This document shows positions 16,849-24,832 of a stretch of 64,000 nucleotides of DNA, in pieces. Both the position numbers and the translations under genes were made by a program. This stretch comes from Oscillospiraceae bacterium (GTDB lineage Bacteria; Bacillota; Clostridia; Oscillospirales; Oscillospiraceae). The DNA is taken from assembly GCA_018265835.1 (NCBI GenBank), contig JABLYK010000002.1, positions 1 to 64,000 on the forward strand. The letters run 5' to 3'. The first letter of the stretch is position 1. Each line of letters opens with the position of its first letter. The notes under the pieces are model-generated. The model saw nothing but the letters and a program-made list of their open reading frames with translations. It ran no database searches and was not told the origin of the DNA.

Positions 16849-18545
16849 GCGCGCGCCCCCTTTCCGGACTTGGCGGGCTTCGGCGGCTTTACAACGAAGC
16901 TGCCGCCGCGCCGCGTGTCCGCGGCTTTGATGTAGGCCAGCAGCATCCAGCAGGAGAGGAGACTGGTTCCGCCCCGGGATACGAACGGGAAGGTGACGCC
17001 CGTGAATGGCAGGATATCCAGCGAGCCGAACACGTTCAGCGCCATCTGCACCATCATCATGGTCACGGCGGAGCAGCCCGCGATTACGTAATACGACGAG
17101 CGGCCCTGCGCGGCGTTCTTCACGGTGAAGACCGCGAGCACCACGATGGCCAGCATGGCGCACAGCGCCACAATCAGCCCCAGCTCCTCACACAGCATGG
17201 CAAACACCATGTCGGTGTTTGCGGCAAAAATGTGCTTGAGCCAGCCGCTGCCCGCGCCCTGACCGAACAGACCGCCCGACGCGGCGGCGGACATGGCGCG
17301 CGTCTGCTGATAGCCTGCGCCGTTGACGTCCGCCCACACGTGTCCCCACGTGGCGAAGCGCTGCGCCACATAGGGCTTGACGCTCAGCACCAGCGTGCCC
17401 GCCATGACGGCGGAGGTCACGGCCAGCAGCACCGTTGCGATGCTGCCGGAGCGCATGAACGCGATGACGAGAAAGGTTGCGAAAAACACCAGCGCCGAGC
17501 CGAGGTCGCCCATCAGGGCAAGCCCGCCGACACAGACGGCGGAAAACGCAATGAACAGCAGAATGCTCTTGCTGCGGAACATCCGGTCCAGCGTCGTCGC
17601 GCCGACGTAGATGAACGCGACCTTGATCAGCTCCGACGGCTGCAGTGAGAAGCCGGCGATGGTAATCCAGTTTTTCGCGCCGAAGAGCGCCTGCGCAGCA
17701 ACGAGGTTAAACGCCAGCAGCGCAACAGAGATGATGGCCGCCGGCCAGCGCAGCGCCTTCACATGGCTGAGATCACGCAGCCACCAGCCGAACAGGAAAA
17801 ACAGCGCGATACCCACGATGGTCAAAATGACCTGCCGGGTCATTTCGTCCGGCGTGGCCGAGGCGCACACGGTCAGACCGAGTGAACAGAGGAAAAACGC
17901 GATGGTTTCCACCTCAAAGCCGGAACGGTCCATGGTGCGCATGAGAATGTAGCAGAACCATTCGGCCAGAATCAGCGCAAAGAAGGCGAGAATGATGTTG
18001 AGCCGGTTCGCCGGGTCGGCGGAAACAATGAACTCCAGCACGAGCAGAAGCTGAAACAGCGTAAGGAAAAACAGCGTCGCGCCGGGGCCAATCTTCCAGC
18101 CCGCCGCAGTGCGCCGCTGTTCCTGCAGCGCGCGGTGCTCCTCGGTCGCGGCGGAGAACTTCAGCATGTGCGTGGTGCAGCGGAGAATGTCCCCGTCCAC
18201 CACCGGCTCTGCGCCCTGAACGGGCTCGCCGTTGAGAAACACGCCGCCGCTGCGGCTGAGGTCGTGGATCTTCCACTCGCCCCGGTCGCTGCGCATCAGC
18301 ACGGCGTGGACGCTCGCCACGTCCGGAAACGGCAGCGTCACGTCGGCAGAGCGGGAACGGCCAATGATGCACTCCCAGTGCAGCAGGGGATAGACCTTTC
18401 CCTCCGGCGTGACGAGATAGCCCCATGTCTCCGGCTCCGCCCGCCCACTGAGCATGGAGCGGACGCAGCGCAGCAGCACGACGAGCGCCAGCAGAGGCAG
18501 GAGAAAATGCGCGGCGTTAGCGCAGACGACGGCCAGGTCGGACAT
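16845..18545 (-). CDS. FHA domain fused to an FtsW/RodA/SpoVE-type SEDS protein
   Basis: A 566-residue protein. An N-terminal transmembrane helix (about 10-28) is followed by an FHA domain (about 45-130) with IIGRSRSADV, the phospho-Thr-contact SVH at 78-80 and LNGEPV. Next comes a ten-helix SEDS domain (about 155-545) with KNWITIAGFSLQPSELIK, the periplasmic RFATWGHVWAD stretch, GAGSGWLKH and PFVSRGGTSLL. SEDS proteins polymerise peptidoglycan from lipid II. FHA domains bind phosphothreonine, so a Ser/Thr kinase is expected to control it; no kinase gene is nearby. It heads the operon, with GGAGAAAGGAGG before the ATG. Confidence 0.92.
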   Translation of the reverse strand: MSDLAVVCANAAHFLLPLLALVVLLRCVRSMLSGRAEPETWGYLVTPEGKVYPLLHWECIIGRSRSADVTLPFPDVASVHAVLMRSDRGEWKIHDLSRSGGVFLNGEPVQGAEPVVDGDILRCTTHMLKFSAATEEHRALQEQRRTAAGWKIGPGATLFFLTLFQLLLVLEFIVSADPANRLNIILAFFALILAEWFCYILMRTMDRSGFEVETIAFFLCSLGLTVCASATPDEMTRQVILTIVGIALFFLFGWWLRDLSHVKALRWPAAIISVALLAFNLVAAQALFGAKNWITIAGFSLQPSELIKVAFIYVGATTLDRMFRSKSILLFIAFSAVCVGGLALMGDLGSALVFFATFLVIAFMRSGSIATVLLAVTSAVMAGTLVLSVKPYVAQRFATWGHVWADVNGAGYQQTRAMSAAASGGLFGQGAGSGWLKHIFAANTDMVFAMLCEELGLIVALCAMLAIVVLAVFTVKNAAQGRSSYYVIAGCSAVTMMMVQMALNVFGSLDILPFTGVTFPFVSRGGTSLLSCWMLLAYIKAADTRRGGSFVVKPPKPAKSGKGARA

Positions 18546-18601
18546 TGTCTCAGCCTCCTTTCTCCAAAATCGAATTTGACATTTAAATTATGTAGTTTCA
18601 T

Positions 18602-18630
18602 ATTATACCACAGCGAAAATGCATTGACAA
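18602..18630 (-). promoter_or_regulatory. Sigma-A promoter of the FHA-SEDS operon
   Basis: On the minus strand TTGTCA (18630-18625), 17 bp, TATAAT (18607-18602). Its -35 box overlaps the -35 box of the plus-strand promoter at 18624-18652. Confidence 0.7.
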
Positions 18631-18652
18631 CAGCCGCCGGGAAACATACAAT
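18624..18652 (+). promoter_or_regulatory. Sigma-A promoter of the NusG-domain-II gene
   Basis: TTGACA (18624-18629), 17 bp, TACAAT (18647-18652). The expected start of transcription (about 18659) is only a few bases before the ATG at 18662, and no Shine-Dalgarno fits between them. Confidence 0.65.
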
Positions 18653-18661
18653 ATAGTCACT

Positions 18662-19015
18662 ATGATGAAACAGACGAAATTTTGGGTGATTTTGTTCTCT
18701 GTACTCTTCGTTTTGGGGTGCGGCGGTTTTTTGCTGCTGCGCAGCGGCGGCCATGCGGGACATGTGGCCGAAATCCGCATCGACGGAGCGCTGTACGAGT
18801 CCGTTGATCTCGACGCCGTCACCGTGCCGTATGAGATCGAGATTCAAACGGACTACGGCGAGAACACCATTTACGTGGAGCACGGCAAAATCTCCGTCAC
18901 GCACGCGGACTGCCCGGATCAGATCTGCGTCAAGCAGGGCGCCATCCAAAGCTCCGCCGTGCCCATCGCATGCGTGCCGCATCACCTGTCTATTGAGATC
19001 GGGGGCGAGCCATGA
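18662..19015 (+). CDS. NusG domain II-containing secreted/anchored protein
   Basis: A 117-residue protein with one N-terminal membrane helix (residues 7-27) and a beta-rich NusG-II domain with ISVTHADCPDQICVKQG, the conserved double-Cys motif of this family. These small proteins usually precede a Gx-type transporter gene, as here, where the two overlap by 4 bp. The role is unknown; the Cys pair suggests redox or metal chemistry outside the membrane (inference). There is no ribosome-binding site, and the promoter is immediately upstream. Confidence 0.85.
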   Translation: MMKQTKFWVILFSVLFVLGCGGFLLLRSGGHAGHVAEIRIDGALYESVDLDAVTVPYEIEIQTDYGENTIYVEHGKISVTHADCPDQICVKQGAIQSSAVPIACVPHHLSIEIGGEP

Positions 19016-19515
19016 GAAAAACGAAGAAGCTTGCGCTCATGGCGGCGCTTACCGCGATCGCACTGACCATTTTTGTCGCCGAGGCGCAGATTCCGCCGGT
19101 GGTGCCGATCCCGGGCGCAAAGCTCGGCCTGGCGAACATCGTTACGCTCGTGGCGGTTGTGTTGATGGGCCGCCGTGAGGCGGGCGAGATTCTCCTCATG
19201 CGCATTTTGCTGGGCAGCATGTTCACGGGCAGCGTGTCGGCAATGATGTTCAGCATCGCAGGCGGCGTGCTCGCGTGGGCGATCATGTGCCTGACGGTTC
19301 GGTTTTTCGGCGAGAAGCAGCTCTGGATCGTCAGCATCCTTGCCGCGCTGGGCCACAACGCCGGGCAGCTTGCCGTCGCCGTCTGGGTAACGGGGACAGT
19401 CTCCATTCTGGCGTATGCCCCGGTTCTGGTTGCCGCCGGCGTCATCACGGGCGCGTTTACCGGCATTGCGGCGCTGTATCTGATTCGAGCCGCACGGAAG
19501 GCTGGCTGGTTCTGA
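19012..19515 (+). CDS. Gx transporter family protein (heptaprenyl diphosphate synthase component I-like)
   Basis: A 167-residue membrane protein with five hydrophobic segments and the family hallmarks PIPGAKLGLANIVTL and LGHNAGQLAVA. Despite the older 'heptaprenyl diphosphate synthase subunit I' label, the family looks like a small ECF-S-type or secondary transporter. It overlaps the NusG-domain-II gene (ATGA). Repeat copy A begins 2 bp after its stop codon. Confidence 0.82.
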   Translation: MRKTKKLALMAALTAIALTIFVAEAQIPPVVPIPGAKLGLANIVTLVAVVLMGRREAGEILLMRILLGSMFTGSVSAMMFSIAGGVLAWAIMCLTVRFFGEKQLWIVSILAALGHNAGQLAVAVWVTGTVSILAYAPVLVAAGVITGAFTGIAALYLIRAARKAGWF

Positions 19516-19517
19516 GT

Positions 19518-19893
19518 CTGGCAAAAAGCAAGCTTTTTGCCAAAAGGGGATTGCGGCCTGCGGCAGCGCACGCGCCGGAGGCGCGCACGTTTGCAGGCCG
19601 AGCAGTATTTTCTCCGCCGCACATGTCGTCAAAACGGGCGCATTCCGTTTCGCTTCCGCCGTTGGCGGGAGCTCCACATCCATTTCCCCGTTTTTCCTCA
19701 GCAAATCCGAAACCATGGTTTCGGATTTGAAAGGAAGAAGGCGGGAACGGACAAGGTGAATTGCCGCGCAGCGGCAAGAGAGGGTGGTCTGGACCATATG
19801 GAATTTTCTCTTTTGAGAAAATGGAATGGAGTGAGCATCTTCTGACGCCGCCGCTTCCGAGCGGCGAAACTCTACGAGGTCTTTGATAAGCTG
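19518..19893 (+). repeat. Intergenic repeat family, copy A (about 376 bp)
   Basis: The left end is a perfect hairpin, TGGCAAAAAGC / GCTTTTTGCCA (19519-19542). Conserved blocks follow: GTTTGCAGGCCGAGCAGTA, CTCCGCCGCACATGTCGTCA, CATTTCCCCGTTTTTCCTC, a GAAACC-ATGG-TTTC palindrome region, AGGAAGAAGGCGGGAACGGA, GGTCTGGACCATATGGAATT and GGAATGGAGTGAGC. The right end is CGCCGCTTCCGAGCGGCG then GATAAGCTG. It is nearly identical to copies B and C over more than 250 bp. It fills most of the gap 19516-20227. No conserved reading frame looks coding. Confidence 0.9.
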
Positions 19894-20082
19894 GTTCCAG
19901 TGAAACCGCATGTTACATTCTGTTCATAACTTTATGTCGAAATTTCTGCCGCTTTTGAGCCGTGACTTTACATAAGTCGCGGCTTTGTTAACGTTTTGCA
20001 CAAAAAGCGGGCCATAAAATATGTCGAAACCAGACGAAACATCAACGGAATCTTTTCGAAAATGTTAAATCTTTTTTAAGTG

Positions 20083-20111
20083 TTGACTTCTTGACGAGGG
20101 GGCGATATAAT
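20083..20111 (+). promoter_or_regulatory. Sigma-A promoter of the O-antigen-ligase-like gene
   Basis: TTGACT (20083-20088), 17 bp, perfect TATAAT (20106-20111), about 115 bp before the ATG at 20228. The stretch 19894-20082 shows nothing else I can name. Confidence 0.7.
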
Positions 20112-20227
20112 GCAGCCGCTGGGATAAGAGATGGAAAGTTTTTGTGGATTCTTCGGCGTCGAGGGAGACCCGACAGGAATCGTTGGCTTTCGGCAGGGAT
20201 CCGGAAGCACGGTGAAAATTTGCGATT

Positions 20228-21697
20228 ATGGATATTATTACGAATTCTGATTCTAAAAAATTGAATCGGGCTGCACGCCCGGCCAATGGCGGAGTGCTGA
20301 ACCGCGGCTTCGATGCGGCGATTGATTTTATTGACGAACGGTTCGAGGATATCGCCCGGCTGATTGGCGCCTGCCGCCATGCGGCGGCATGGCTCTGGGG
20401 CAGCAAGCTGTATGTTCCGCTGTGCTTTCTGGTGCAGGCGGGCTTTATGGCGGTGGGCCAGCCGATCGCGGGCGGCATTCTGACGATGTCGATGCTGATC
20501 TTCATGCTGCTGTTTTGTGAGGATCTGATGAGCGTCCTCTTCCCGCTGGTGCTGCTGACGCTGCTGAGCACGGAGTTTTATAGCGGCCTGTATGATCTGC
20601 TGCAGTTCTGGTGGATCGGCGTCCTGGCGGCGGCCGCGCTGCTCATTCACGTCGGCGCGTATGCGAAAGCGCCGCGCAACGGCGGCTGTATGCACAGTCT
20701 GGTGGCCGTTTCGGTGGCGACATTGGTCGGCGGCCTGGGATACATATCGGCGGAGGAGTACCTCTCTCCGACCGCGTTATATTATTCGCTCGGTCTTGGC
20801 GCTGTGATGCTGCTGGTTTATGTGCTGGCCCGGTCCGAGGTGGGGCGCGCGCGGGACTATGACGTCGCAGAGCGCCTGATGCAGACGCTTTACGCGGCGG
20901 GACTGTTCACCGGCTTTGTGGTGCTGCTGTTTTACGCACGCAACCTGCCGGAATTTTTGGAGAGCTTTTCGACGATCTATTTCTCCTACCGCAACTTCTG
21001 CGCCACCATGCTGCTGATGGCGCTGCCCTCGGCGGCGTACTTCGCCGTGCGGCGCAAGCGGCATTTTGCGTCGATGGTGTTCCTGTACCTGATGCTGCTG
21101 ATGACCGGCTCGCGCAGCGGATTGATCTTCGGCTCCGTGATGCTGGCGCTGGGTCTGGGCTATGTCTATTACTGTGATACGGCGAACCGCCCGCTGTACC
21201 GCCGGGTTCTGGCAATCGGTGCGGTTCCGGTGATTGCGGTGCTGATCGTGATGGTGCATGCGCTGTTTGCCTCCCGTATGGTGGACGGTGAGCTGATCTC
21301 CATCGAAGACAGCCGCGTGACCTTCTTTGTGCAGGGGCTGCGCGATTTCGTGGCCAACCCGCTGTTCGGCTGCGGACTTGGCTCCATGCACAACTCAAAG
21401 ATCTTCCTCGGCGTGGAGGGCAGCATTGTCTGGTACCACAACCTGTTTGCGCAGATTTTGGGCAGCATGGGTCTGGTTGGCGCCGTCGCCTACGGGTGGA
21501 TGTTCCTGAAGCGGGTGTCCCTGCTGTGGCATAAGCGCAGCAAGAAGACGCTGGCGCTGGCGCTGGTGTATCTTGCAATGCTGCTGATCTCGATGACGAA
21601 CCCCGGCGAGTTTTGTCCGCTGCCGAACGCGCTGCTGATGGTGGTGCTGTTCGTGGTCATGGAGGAGCAGCCGGAGCATGCGGCGGTTCCCGCGTGA
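20228..21697 (+). CDS. O-antigen ligase (Wzy/WaaL)-like polytopic membrane protein
   Basis: A 489-residue protein with about twelve transmembrane segments and a large extracytoplasmic loop at roughly residues 350-410. The loop contains LRDFVANPLFGCGLGSMHNS and a following WYHNLFAQILGSMGLVGAVAY, the Arg/His-bearing loop pattern of the Wzy_C/O-antigen ligase family. These enzymes polymerise or ligate surface polysaccharide. In this Gram-positive context it probably joins glycans to wall or exopolysaccharide acceptors. The ribosome site is weak (GGTGA), so the start is less certain. Confidence 0.75.
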   Translation: MDIITNSDSKKLNRAARPANGGVLNRGFDAAIDFIDERFEDIARLIGACRHAAAWLWGSKLYVPLCFLVQAGFMAVGQPIAGGILTMSMLIFMLLFCEDLMSVLFPLVLLTLLSTEFYSGLYDLLQFWWIGVLAAAALLIHVGAYAKAPRNGGCMHSLVAVSVATLVGGLGYISAEEYLSPTALYYSLGLGAVMLLVYVLARSEVGRARDYDVAERLMQTLYAAGLFTGFVVLLFYARNLPEFLESFSTIYFSYRNFCATMLLMALPSAAYFAVRRKRHFASMVFLYLMLLMTGSRSGLIFGSVMLALGLGYVYYCDTANRPLYRRVLAIGAVPVIAVLIVMVHALFASRMVDGELISIEDSRVTFFVQGLRDFVANPLFGCGLGSMHNSKIFLGVEGSIVWYHNLFAQILGSMGLVGAVAYGWMFLKRVSLLWHKRSKKTLALALVYLAMLLISMTNPGEFCPLPNALLMVVLFVVMEEQPEHAAVPA

Positions 21698-21773
21698 GCG
21701 GATTGGCCGCTGCTTTGAAAGGGATTGATCCCGGATTGTGATTGGAAATGGTATTGTGAAAGGAGCAAGCCAT

Positions 21774-22292
21774 ATGAAACGTCTCAATTTTAAGTTTGTT
21801 ACGACGGCAGGCTTTTTGCTCAGCGCGCTGCTGATCGCCGGCTGTGCCAGCCAAAGCGTTTCCGAGGCGCCGTCTGCAACGCCGACGCCCACGCCGTTTT
21901 CGGATGTGGATACCTCCGGCGGCATCCACGCCGGCGAGAATCAGGAGGCCTATGCCGTTCTGGTCGGCACGTGGGAGCTGGAGCGCACGGAAACTACCGA
22001 GAGCGAGGAGCCGGCTGAAAGCGAGCAGACGCGGCAGTTCCATTTCCGCGAGGACGGAACCGGCTATGTCGTGCTGGCGGAAGGCGAGGAGCAGGCCTTT
22101 GAGTTTGCGCTGGAGGGCGACCATCTGACCATCGTGCCGGGAGACGGAGCGGTGGAGATGTACCAGTGCACGATGGAGAACGCCACCATGTATCTCACGC
22201 GCATCAACAATGACGGTACGCTGCAGGCGCTGCGCGAGGTGTATGCGCAGAGCGACGTGCAGCCGGACCCCGTTCCGGACGCCGCAGCGTGA
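21774..22292 (+). CDS. Putative lipoprotein
   Basis: A 172-residue protein starting at an ATG after AAAGGAG. The signal peptide ends in the lipobox LIAGC (Cys near residue 23), followed by a Thr/Pro-rich linker. The mature part has a VGTWELERTE start and beta-strand pattern ending in LREVYAQ, resembling small lipocalin-like or DUF5640-type domains (weak resemblance only). It lies 76 bp after the O-antigen-ligase-like gene and probably shares its transcript. A strong terminator follows. Confidence 0.75.
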   Translation: MKRLNFKFVTTAGFLLSALLIAGCASQSVSEAPSATPTPTPFSDVDTSGGIHAGENQEAYAVLVGTWELERTETTESEEPAESEQTRQFHFREDGTGYVVLAEGEEQAFEFALEGDHLTIVPGDGAVEMYQCTMENATMYLTRINNDGTLQALREVYAQSDVQPDPVPDAAA

Positions 22293-22322
22293 GGCGTTCC
22301 AACGATCAATAGCTGCATAGAA

Positions 22323-22351
22323 CCCGGACGCACCCTGCGTCCGGGCTTTTT
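22323..22351 (+). terminator. Terminator after the lipoprotein gene
   Basis: CCCGGACGCA / TGCGTCCGGG with a 3-nt loop, then a run of T. Confidence 0.9.
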
Positions 22352-22367
22352 GTTTGAGAACGGATTC

Positions 22368-22427
22368 GTCAAATTTCGGAAGTCTTTCTTTACAAATTTG
22401 ACCGGTTCGGTTATCATGGACTGTAAT
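22368..22427 (+). promoter_or_regulatory. Candidate promoter and operator of the sigma factor operon
   Basis: The inverted repeat GTCAAATTT (22368-22376) / AAATTTGAC (22394-22402) overlaps a -35 box TTGACC (22398-22403). TGTAAT (22422-22427) follows after 18 bp. It is either a repressor site or an ECF-type autoregulated region. Confidence 0.45.
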
Positions 22428-22536
22428 TCTTTATGGCGTCGAACGCGCTTCTTTTTTAAAAAAGTTAAAAAAGAACAAAGCACTTGTGCAACAAAACGAC
22501 GTTTCAAACATTATTCCTATGACGGGGTAAGAACGG

Positions 22537-23115
22537 ATGTCTCATCTGAATTCAAGAAATTGTACATTGGGCGCCTCGTCCGGCCAGCCGCCGGATGATG
22601 AGCTGATTCTCCGGATCGCGCAGGGGGTGCCCGGCGCGCTGGAGCAGCTTTATCGGCAGACTGCGTCTGCGGTTTATGGCTATGCGCTGTCCATCTTAAA
22701 GGACGCGGCCGCCGCCGAAGACGTCATGCAGGACACGTTTGTCAACGTGCTGCAGTCCGCCGCAAGCTATCGTCCCTGCGGCAAGGCCATGGCGTGGATT
22801 CTGACGATTACGCGCAATCTGGCGTTGATGCGCCTGAGAAGATTTGAAAATAAGAATGTTTCGTTTGAAGAAGTATACCACGCGGAGGATGCGCGCGATC
22901 ATTTCGCGCAAAGCGAAAACCGCATGGTACTGTCTTCGGTCCTGGAAAAGCTTTCGGACGACGAGCGGCAGATTGTCATGCTGCATGCCATCTCCGGCCT
23001 GAAGCACCGCGAAATTGCGGAAGTGCTGGGGATGCCGCAGGCGACTGTTATTTCAAAATACAATCGTGCACTTGGCAAGCTCCGCGCTCTGATGGGGGGT
23101 GACGACCTTGACTGA
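22537..23115 (+). CDS. ECF-type RNA polymerase sigma factor
   Basis: A 192-residue sigma-70 family protein with only regions 2 and 4. Region 2 is ELILRIAQGVPGALEQLYRQ then AEDVMQDTFVNVL. Region 4 is LSDDERQIVMLHAISGLKHR then EIAEVLGMPQATVISKYNRA. It redirects RNA polymerase, probably to an envelope regulon. The downstream gene starts within its last codons and encodes its probable membrane anti-sigma partner. The upstream ribosome site is poor, so the true start could lie slightly downstream. Confidence 0.88.
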   Translation: MSHLNSRNCTLGASSGQPPDDELILRIAQGVPGALEQLYRQTASAVYGYALSILKDAAAAEDVMQDTFVNVLQSAASYRPCGKAMAWILTITRNLALMRLRRFENKNVSFEEVYHAEDARDHFAQSENRMVLSSVLEKLSDDERQIVMLHAISGLKHREIAEVLGMPQATVISKYNRALGKLRALMGGDDLD

Positions 23116-24424
23116 CAAAGAAATACTCGACCGTCTGGCACGTGAGGTCGTTGCTGAAACGCCCGATTGCCTGGATGAAATTCTGGCGCGCTGCGCCGCG
23201 CTCGAATCCGGCAAGGTCACGCAGCTCCACGCGCCGAAGCCGAAGAAGAAAAAGCGCTCCGTCCTTTCCGGTCTCGTGGCAGCCGCTGCGGTGCTGGCGC
23301 TCGCCATCGGCGGCGTGGGCTACTACGGGGCGGTGACGCCCGCCGGAGTGGTGACGTTTGATGTGAACCCCAGCCTGACCATGACGGTGAACCGCTATGG
23401 CCGGGTTTTGACGGTCGATGCGCTGGATGCAGACAGCGCCGCGGTCACGGCCGAGGTTGACCTGATGGGCAACCGGATGGACGACGCTGCCGATGCGCTC
23501 GTTTCCGAGCTGGTGCAGCAGGGCTATCTGAGCGAGGAGCAAAACACCGTGCTGGCCTCCGTTGAGGAGGGCGATGGTGCGGAAGCGCTGCGCAGCCAGA
23601 TGGCCGCCGCGTTGGAACAAGCAGTGGAGGCACAGGGCATTGACCCTGCGATCCTCTCGCAGGTGGTTGAGACGGAGGAAAACGCACAGGCACTCGCTGC
23701 CGAACTGGGCGTTTCGCCGGGCAGGGCGCTGCTCATTAGCCGCATCTGCGCGCAGGTCTCCGAGCTGGAGCCGGAAGCGCTGGTTGGATTTCCGGTCAAT
23801 GCGCTGAACGTTCTGGCAGAATCGAATGACGTGGATCTGGGAGACATCGAATCGGAGGGCACTGCGAGTACCGCCGGGTATGTCAGCGAGAAGGACGCGC
23901 TGCGGGCTGCGCTCGTGCGCTGCGGCCTGGGCGCGGCGGATGTGCAGGTGGTGCAGACCCGCTTCACTGTGGCGGATGGCGCGCTTGTGCTGGAGCTGAC
24001 GCTGTCAGACGGCGAGCAGACCATTGTCTGCTGCGTCGATGCGGAGACTGCCGATGTGCGTGAAGTCGAGGGACTTCCGGAAGAGCCGGAGCCGCCGGTC
24101 ACGCCACCGCCGCAGGTCATCCGCCCGGTGACGCCTGCGACCCCGACGCCGACCCCAACCCCAACACCTACTCCGACCCCAACGCCGACGCCGACCCCGA
24201 CGCCCGATATCGGCGAGCAGGCGGCGCTGCAGGCAGCGCTGGCGTATCTCGGCCTGAAGCAGTCCGATGTGGCGCATTGGGAGGCGGTGCTGGATTCGTC
24301 CGGCGGACAGCCGGTCTACCGTGTGCAGATTGACACGTGGTACTATTTCCACCCGCGCTACGATGTGACGGTCGATGCCCGTACCGGCGAGGTGCTTCAG
24401 GTGGACTACATCTATGCAGGATAA
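23099..24424 (+). CDS. RsgI-like membrane anti-sigma factor with Thr-Pro linker and PepSY-type C-terminus
   Basis: A 441-residue protein. It has a cytoplasmic N-terminal region (1-55), one transmembrane helix (about 57-80) and an RsgI-type middle domain beginning VVTFDVNPSLTMTVNRYGRV; Asn-Pro here matches the position reported for autocleavage in RsgI proteins. A helical region and a first PepSY-like segment (near 262-320) follow, then a (Thr-Pro)n linker (about 345-372) and a second PepSY-like domain ending DARTGEVLQVDYIYAG. It starts at GTG 23099 or TTG 23108, overlapping the sigma gene. RsgI proteins normally pair with SigI; here the partner is an ECF sigma. Confidence 0.82.
   Translation: MTTLTDKEILDRLAREVVAETPDCLDEILARCAALESGKVTQLHAPKPKKKKRSVLSGLVAAAAVLALAIGGVGYYGAVTPAGVVTFDVNPSLTMTVNRYGRVLTVDALDADSAAVTAEVDLMGNRMDDAADALVSELVQQGYLSEEQNTVLASVEEGDGAEALRSQMAAALEQAVEAQGIDPAILSQVVETEENAQALAAELGVSPGRALLISRICAQVSELEPEALVGFPVNALNVLAESNDVDLGDIESEGTASTAGYVSEKDALRAALVRCGLGAADVQVVQTRFTVADGALVLELTLSDGEQTIVCCVDAETADVREVEGLPEEPEPPVTPPPQVIRPVTPATPTPTPTPTPTPTPTPTPTPTPDIGEQAALQAALAYLGLKQSDVAHWEAVLDSSGGQPVYRVQIDTWYYFHPRYDVTVDARTGEVLQVDYIYAG
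24138..24208 (+). repeat. Thr-Pro codon repeat
   Basis: A run of ACN-CCN codons encoding a (TP)n linker of about 12 units inside the RsgI-like gene. It is likely to vary in length between strains. Confidence 0.8.
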
Positions 24425-24430
24425 CCGATT

Positions 24431-24460
24431 AAAATGGACGCTCTCCGGAGCGTCCATTTT
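24431..24460 (+). terminator. Terminator of the sigma/anti-sigma operon
   Basis: AAAATGGACGCTC / GAGCGTCCATTTT, loop TCCG, symmetric A/T flanks. Confidence 0.85.
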
Positions 24461-24540
24461 GCTTTCCACAGAAAAATAAAAAATTTTTTCTTTTTTGCGT
24501 TAAAAGAGATTGGATGGACATTATTATAACAGAACGGTAA

Positions 24541-24672
24541 TCATGCCGCTTTGGAAAACAGAGCAGAGTATGTGTGCGCTTGGTTGTTGACCGGTTACTT
24601 CACAAAACTACCCCACACAAACTTTTTTAGCACAGCTCTGCCAGGGTCACGTTCCTCGCGTGACCCTTTTTT
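24541..24672 (+). ncRNA. Candidate small RNA
   Basis: The 408-bp gap 24425-24832 holds an orphan terminator (AGGGTCACG / CGTGACCCT then TTTTTT, 24643-24672) with no gene before it after the previous terminator. Upstream are nested complementary blocks, CAGAGC (24559-24564) with GCTCTG (24635-24640) and TGTGTG (24571-24576) with CACACA (24614-24619). This forms a long irregular hairpin resembling 6S-like architecture. A TATAAC -10-like box lies at about 24526. No family was recognised. The remaining bases up to 24832 hold a TATAAT at 24782 that probably serves the next gene. Confidence 0.35.
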
Positions 24673-24832
24673 CTGCCCTGTTGGTTTACATAACATACCT
24701 TTCACGTCGAGTTTGCGCGGAAATGACAAAAGCGTAAGAAAAATATAAGAAATTGTTCAGAAATAATCGTTGGTTTTCCTGTATAATGGGGAAACAAAGC
24801 CGCAGCAAGCGCTGCGACGGATTGGAGAACCT

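Noticed and set aside
19457..19845. Conserved short frames inside the repeat copies (similar peptides appear in A, B and C)
   Set aside because: The similarity follows from near-identical DNA. The frames differ in length, lack ribosome sites and are destroyed in copies D, E and F.
24138..24208. Tandem repeat considered as a CRISPR-like or satellite array
   Set aside because: It is an in-frame Thr-Pro codon run inside the RsgI-like gene, with no spacers.
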